From IMG/VR virus record IMGVR_UViG_3300042480_000900, positions 1 to 22,726 of that record: DNA of 22,726 bases; one strand, 5' to 3'. The notes beneath the pieces were generated by a model. That model searched no databases, was not told the DNA's origin, and saw nothing but the letters and a program-made list of their open reading frames with translations. The position numbers and the translations under genes were made by a program. The first letter of the stretch is position 1. Every line of letters starts with the position of its first letter. Source of the DNA: a virus. This document shows, in pieces, positions 19,016-22,726 of the stretch.

Positions 19016-20506
19016 ATGGACCGCCGCCTCGCGCTCGAAGAGCTCGCCCGTCGTAAGGAGCTTCGCCAGCAGGCCGATGGCGTGGCCGGCGAGATTCTGG
19101 GCGAGCTCTTCGACAAGCAGCGGCGGTTCGCCGACTCGCCGAGCCGCAACCTTGCGGTCATCGGTTCGCGCCGAGCCGGCAAGACGGACATGTGGCCCCG
19201 CATCGCCACCGCCAAGGCCCTCATCAGGCCGCGGAGCCTGGTGCGCGTGTGGAGCCACGCTCGAGCGCGAACGAAGGAACTTCTCTGGCAGCGGTTCCAG
19301 TACCTGCTCGGCCGGCAGGGCATCAAGCACAAGCCGCACGAAGTCGAGCTCTCCTTCAAGTTCGAGAACGGCTCCGAGGTGCGGCTCGTCGGCGCCGACA
19401 AGGACAAGGAGGTCCAGAAGAAGCGCGGTGACTCGACGTGGGTCGAGATTGTGCTCGAGAGCCAGAACTTCGGCTCGCTGCTCAAGCCGCTCGTCGAGGA
19501 CGTCATCCGCCCTTCCCTCATCGACACCCGCGGCACGGTGTACCTCGAGGGCACGCCCGGTCCCATCTGCACCGGGTACTGGTGGGACATCACCGGCGGC
19601 GAGGACGTAGCGCAGGTTTGGCAGTCCAAGGGGCCCAAGGACGTTTCGATGTTCGAGGTCCATCGCTGGACGATGCTCGACAACCCCTACATCCCTCACG
19701 CGCGTGAGGAGCTGGAGGAAATCAAGACGGCGAAGGGGTGGACGGACGACAACCCCACCTACCTGCGCGAGTGGCTCGGGCGATGGGTCAACGACGTCGG
19801 GGCGCTCTACTACGCCTTCGACACCCTGCGAAACACCTACGACCCGAGGAAGGTGCAGCCGTGGGGGCGGGGCTGGAGCCACGTCCTGGGTTGGGACCTC
19901 GGCGGCAAGGACGACATGGCGCTCGTGTGCTGGGGTTGGCACGAGGACGACCCGACGCTCTACGAGGTGTTCTCGTGGAAGCAGTCCGGCGCGCTCTCGC
20001 ACGAGGTGATGTCCGTCATCGAGCAGCACGAGAGGGAGAAGGGCTTGCAGTTCGTCAAGCAGGTCGCCGACACGCAGGGCGGCGGTCGTGCATACGTGGA
20101 CGACGTGATGAACCGGTACACTCGGCCATTCGAGGCCGCGCAGAAGGGCGGAAAGTACGCGCACGTAATGCTGCTGAACGACGACCTTCGTACCGGCAAG
20201 GTGAAGGTGCGGCCGGGCAGCCCGCTTCAGGAAGAACTCGCGGGGTTGATGCGCGACCCGGACTGGCCGAACTCGAACGACCCAGACGCACCTCCGACCG
20301 AGGACCCATCGTGTCCGAACCACTGCGCCGACGCCGGCCTGTACGCCCACCGAGCGGCGTTCCACTTCCTCCCTCGGGAGGTCAAGCCGAAGCGCGTCGG
20401 GCCACACCAAGCTGACGCCTACGAAGAGCAGGCGCTGAAGGAACTCACGAAGGGCCGGAAACCGTGGTACGAGGACGAACAGGAGAGCCGCAATGACGAC
20501 TGGTGA
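19016..20506 (+). CDS. terL: Terminase large subunit
   Basis: The 496-aa motor has an ATPase domain with Walker A GSRRAGKT (50-57), the adenine or arginine-rich region RVWSHARARTKE, a Walker B region at 142-149 (WVEIVLES) and the coupling motif LEGTPG (177-182). The nuclease domain has D294 (LGWDLGGKDD), D352 (ADTQGG) and D439 in HCADAGLYAHR, the usual three-acid arrangement. It translocates and cuts DNA into proheads. Walker B ends in LES rather than the usual DE, so the Asp is missing at that place although the Glu (E148) is kept. The start is 3 nt after the previous gene, and its end overlaps the next gene by 14 nt. Confidence 0.93.
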   Translation: MDRRLALEELARRKELRQQADGVAGEILGELFDKQRRFADSPSRNLAVIGSRRAGKTDMWPRIATAKALIRPRSLVRVWSHARARTKELLWQRFQYLLGRQGIKHKPHEVELSFKFENGSEVRLVGADKDKEVQKKRGDSTWVEIVLESQNFGSLLKPLVEDVIRPSLIDTRGTVYLEGTPGPICTGYWWDITGGEDVAQVWQSKGPKDVSMFEVHRWTMLDNPYIPHAREELEEIKTAKGWTDDNPTYLREWLGRWVNDVGALYYAFDTLRNTYDPRKVQPWGRGWSHVLGWDLGGKDDMALVCWGWHEDDPTLYEVFSWKQSGALSHEVMSVIEQHEREKGLQFVKQVADTQGGGRAYVDDVMNRYTRPFEAAQKGGKYAHVMLLNDDLRTGKVKVRPGSPLQEELAGLMRDPDWPNSNDPDAPPTEDPSCPNHCADAGLYAHRAAFHFLPREVKPKRVGPHQADAYEEQALKELTKGRKPWYEDEQESRNDDW

Positions 20507-20708
20507 CCAGCTCGAGCTGCTCGCGAAGGTGCGCGCCCTGGGCGCGAAGAACGTGACGTTCGGCCTCGGGATGACGATTCTTCAGGTCGAGTTCTTCCCG
20601 CCCGAGCCGCCCGCGCTTGAGAAGCAGCGCAAGGTAGAGGAGAGGCGAAGTGACGACACGGGCTTGACTCAGAGCGAGAGCCGTGAGTTGTTCCTGATGG
20701 ACGAGTGA
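20493..20708 (+). CDS. Hypothetical protein (71 aa)
   Basis: ATG 20493 lies inside the end of terL with GGAGAGCCGCA upstream. The product has a short helical start (DQLELLAKVRALGAKN), a strand pair (VTFGLGMTILQVEFFPPEPP) and an acidic charged C-terminus. The N-terminal layout resembles small phage proteins of unknown role placed after TerL. The family is not recognised. Confidence 0.6.
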   Translation: MTTGDQLELLAKVRALGAKNVTFGLGMTILQVEFFPPEPPALEKQRKVEERRSDDTGLTQSESRELFLMDE

Positions 20709-20711
20709 CCG

Positions 20712-21071
20712 ATGGCCGTTCGCGTGAAGCCCACCGTCGTCGCGGTCGCACCCACGACGACACCGCTGTTTCCTGCGCTTACGGTGGGCGCGATGGAGTC
20801 TGTGTCGGTGCAGGTCGAGAACCTCGACGGCACGCAGACGTTCAACGGCACGCTTCGCTCGAGGCTCGACCCCGGCAACGGCATGTCCGACTCGACGATG
20901 CCGGACCTGCTCGGCATTGGCCCGAGCGGTTCGGCAGTCGTCACGGTGAGTCTGCCTGCCACCGCCGAGTTCGACGTGGTGGGGACGATGAGCGGCGCGG
21001 GCGGGGACGTGCGCGTGACGGTGCTCTCGCGCATGGGTGGCCAGACGCTCTCGATGGGAAGGACGCGATGA
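20712..21071 (+). CDS. Hypothetical beta-rich protein (119 aa), possible virion protein
   Basis: ATG 20712 starts 3 nt after the previous stop. The 119 residues are mainly beta-strand (KPTVVAVAPTTTPLF, ESVSVQVENLDGTQ, SAVVTVSLPATAEFDVVGT, DVRVTVLSRMGG), like a single Ig-like or jelly-roll domain. No cysteine or catalytic motif is present. Position between terminase and fibre-like genes suggests a structural or decoration protein, but this is inferred. Confidence 0.6.
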   Translation: MAVRVKPTVVAVAPTTTPLFPALTVGAMESVSVQVENLDGTQTFNGTLRSRLDPGNGMSDSTMPDLLGIGPSGSAVVTVSLPATAEFDVVGTMSGAGGDVRVTVLSRMGGQTLSMGRTR

Positions 21072-21661
21072 CCGCTGCCTTCCTCGCATTCGTGCTCTCC
21101 CAGGCGCAGCCCCTGACGCCGAACCTGAACCTCCAGCCCATCGACGGCCGGCAGAACGGCGTGCGCTTGTCGAAGTGGAGACAGTGGGCCATCGACTGCC
21201 GCACCAACATGACGTGTACGGCCGACGGCGGCGTGCTGACGCTCAACGCTTCGGGCGGGGGTGGCGGTGGAGGCGCGCCGGTTGACGGCGGGTACGTCGT
21301 CTGGACGTCGGTCGGCTCCACCAACGAGCGCGTGCTGACGGCAGGGACGAACGTCACGCTAGACACCTCGACGCCGGGGCAGCTCATCGTCAACGCCTCG
21401 GGCGGCGGCGGTGGCTCTGTCAACACGGCATCCGGCTCGGCTTCGTTTGACGGTGGCTCGCTCGACGCGCGCACGACCGTCACGGCAGCTTGGGTCACGC
21501 CTTCAAGCGTCATCGTCTGCACGCCCACGGGCGAGGAGGCCAGCGTTGAGGGCCTCGTCACCACAGTGCTCTCGCAAAGCTCGGGTTCTTTCGTCGTCCG
21601 CGCGGAGCCGCGCCACGGCTCGCACTGGGGCGCCATGCCCTTCGTCTGCATCGGGAACTAG
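21068..21661 (+). CDS. Tail-fibre-like protein with glycine linkers (197 aa)
   Basis: ATG 21068 overlaps the previous stop (ATGA). The N-terminus MTAAFLAFVLSQAQPLTPN looks like a weak signal sequence. A short domain ends in a run of seven glycines (NASGGGGGGGAP), then a fibre-type unit with NERVLTAGTNVTLD and QLIVNASGGGG, then a C-terminal domain (DARTTVTAAWVTPSSVIVC, HGSHWGAMPFVCIGN) that may bind a receptor. The RVLTAGTNVTL unit is typical of phage tail-fibre and appendage proteins, usually as part of much larger proteins; this one is short. Confidence 0.6.
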   Translation: MTAAFLAFVLSQAQPLTPNLNLQPIDGRQNGVRLSKWRQWAIDCRTNMTCTADGGVLTLNASGGGGGGGAPVDGGYVVWTSVGSTNERVLTAGTNVTLDTSTPGQLIVNASGGGGGSVNTASGSASFDGGSLDARTTVTAAWVTPSSVIVCTPTGEEASVEGLVTTVLSQSSGSFVVRAEPRHGSHWGAMPFVCIGN

Positions 21662-21663
21662 TC

Positions 21664-21903
21664 ATGAAGCCTTCAATCGCTCGAATCGTCCACTACACCA
21701 ACCTCGGCGACCGCGACGGGAAGTACCCGCCGACGGTGCAGGCCGCCATCGTCACCGGACTCAACGCCGATGGCACGGTGTCGCTCCACGTCTTCTACAA
21801 GACCGGCGCGTTCGACCTTGCATCGTGCGAGTTCACCGAAGCCGCAGCGGGGTCGGAAGACGCTCGCGGTAAGTGGTGTTGGCCCGCACGAGAGGGAGTC
21901 TGA
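21664..21903 (+). CDS. Phage protein of the MKPxxxRIVHY type (79 aa)
   Basis: The sequence KPSIARIVHYTNLGDRDGKYPPTVQAAIVT and the ending GKWCWPAREG match, from memory, a widespread small phage protein whose function is unknown. In other phages it usually lies among structural or tail genes. It starts at ATG 21664, just after the stop of the previous gene. There is no strong Shine-Dalgarno sequence. Confidence 0.65.
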   Translation: MKPSIARIVHYTNLGDRDGKYPPTVQAAIVTGLNADGTVSLHVFYKTGAFDLASCEFTEAAAGSEDARGKWCWPAREGV

Positions 21904-21905
21904 CC

Positions 21906-22726
21906 ATGCGCCTTTCATTCATTCTTTCACTCATTTCGACACTGGCCCTCGCCGACGTAACCGTCAACGGCACCGTTCGCGTCGTCGCCGACGGCGGACT
22001 GCAAATCACCGACGAGTTTGGCGACCAGCTCGTCTTCACCGACGAGCGAATGGACGTTGGGCGCGACACCCCGCTGTTCACCGACCGCTTCGTCGGCACG
22101 GCGGTAGCGGCGAACAACAAGTGGATGCAGAGCCTCCTCACGATGACTGCCCCTGTCAGCGCGGGCGCCATCAGCCTCAACGCAGGCGCCTCGGTGCTAG
22201 CCAACACCTACGCGACGCTCGCCACCACATCAAAGTTTCGCGGCTACGTCGACGCGGCGCTCGTCGTGCAGGTTCGCGCAAGACCGGTCAACTTGCCGCA
22301 GACGAACGCGGTTGCGGAGATAGGGTTGGGCAACGCCACCGCAAACACAGCCCCCACTGACGGCGCGTTCTTCCGGTGGACGAGCAGCGGCGGCTTCGAG
22401 TGCGTCATCAGTCGCGGCGGCGTCGAGACGTCGGTGGCCATGACTGCTCCGACGGCGAACGTCTACTCAATCTTCAGCATCAGAACCAAGGCAGACCGAC
22501 AAATTTGTCGGTACATCACCCCGAGCACAGGCGCAGACGTGCGCGCAGTTATCGCCCTCGATGCCGCCGCTCCAAGCGCGTTCAATGAGGCCCCGGGCGG
22601 ATTGATTCGTTTGTACAACGGCGCGACCTCGCCAGCCCTTGCGCCACAGCTCATCGTCGGTCTTTTTGAGTTGTCCAAAAAGGTTCTCGACGAGGCTCGA
22701 CCGCCCGAGGTTGCGGCGGCCATTGC
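21906..22726 (+). CDS. Virion or fibre-like protein with signal-peptide-like start, 3' end missing
   Basis: The frame starts at ATG 21906, two bases after the previous stop, and is open to the right edge (273 codons seen). Residues 1-16 (MRLSFILSLISTLALA) form a clear signal-peptide-like sequence with an ALA cleavage pattern before DVTVNG. The rest is beta-rich and Asn/Thr/Ala-rich: PLFTDRFVGTAV, AGAISLNAGASV, APTDGAFFRWTSSGGF, GLIRLYNGATSPALAPQL. The last pattern resembles, from memory, phage structural proteins of unknown function. A Sec signal on a virion protein is unusual. Confidence 0.65.
   Translation, partial: MRLSFILSLISTLALADVTVNGTVRVVADGGLQITDEFGDQLVFTDERMDVGRDTPLFTDRFVGTAVAANNKWMQSLLTMTAPVSAGAISLNAGASVLANTYATLATTSKFRGYVDAALVVQVRARPVNLPQTNAVAEIGLGNATANTAPTDGAFFRWTSSGGFECVISRGGVETSVAMTAPTANVYSIFSIRTKADRQICRYITPSTGADVRAVIALDAAAPSAFNEAPGGLIRLYNGATSPALAPQLIVGLFELSKKVLDEARPPEVAAAI

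Overview
This 22.7 kb GC-rich window is part of a tailed double-stranded DNA phage (or prophage) genome. The genes are tightly packed, mostly with 4-nt ATGA/GTGA stop-start overlaps. The left block carries a complete phage replication and DNA-metabolism set: AEP primase fused to a VapE-like helicase, a Cas4/RecB-type nuclease, an SF2 helicase, a C5 DNA methyltransferase, a family A DNA polymerase and a RuvC-like resolvase. The right block carries a large terminase followed by adhesin or tail-fibre-like virion proteins. The host is not identified. High GC, frequent GTG starts, strong GGAGG ribosome sites and IHF-type sites suit a GC-rich proteobacterium or myxobacterium-like host, but this is inference. 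No integrase, lysis, portal or capsid gene is visible.

Layout. Positions 2-622 hold the 3' part of a plus-strand metallophosphoesterase gene that converges on the left operon. Positions 619-12904 are one long minus-strand operon, read from right to left. It starts with the primase-helicase, which is preceded by a possible 18-codon leader peptide. It continues through nuclease, helicase, methyltransferase (with a second overlapping reading frame), SSB-like protein, a tRNA with CAU anticodon and small genes, then DNA polymerase and resolvase, and ends in a string of small unknown genes. Positions 13232-15620 hold a second minus-strand group of small accessory genes. One of these is a Gene product 88 family protein with a cysteine cluster. 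Three of the genes share an almost identical ribosome-binding leader. Positions 15621-16892 are a 1.27 kb non-coding region full of repeats. Positions 16893-22726 are plus-strand genes: a DUF5664-type nucleotide pyrophosphohydrolase, a possible small terminase, unknown proteins, a GNAT protein, TerL, and fibre-like proteins running off the right end.

The most unusual parts are regulatory. The divergent region holds at least five separate families of dyads and iterons, plus an AT-rich stretch, so it looks like a replication origin combined with a bidirectional control region. Seven exact matches to the IHF consensus WATCAANNNNTTR occur, four of them as two tandem inverted pairs in front of the primase and three in the divergent region. 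The strongest coding surprise is the 292-codon +1-frame ORF inside the methyltransferase gene. It has its own Shine-Dalgarno sequence and resembles phage proteins seen elsewhere.
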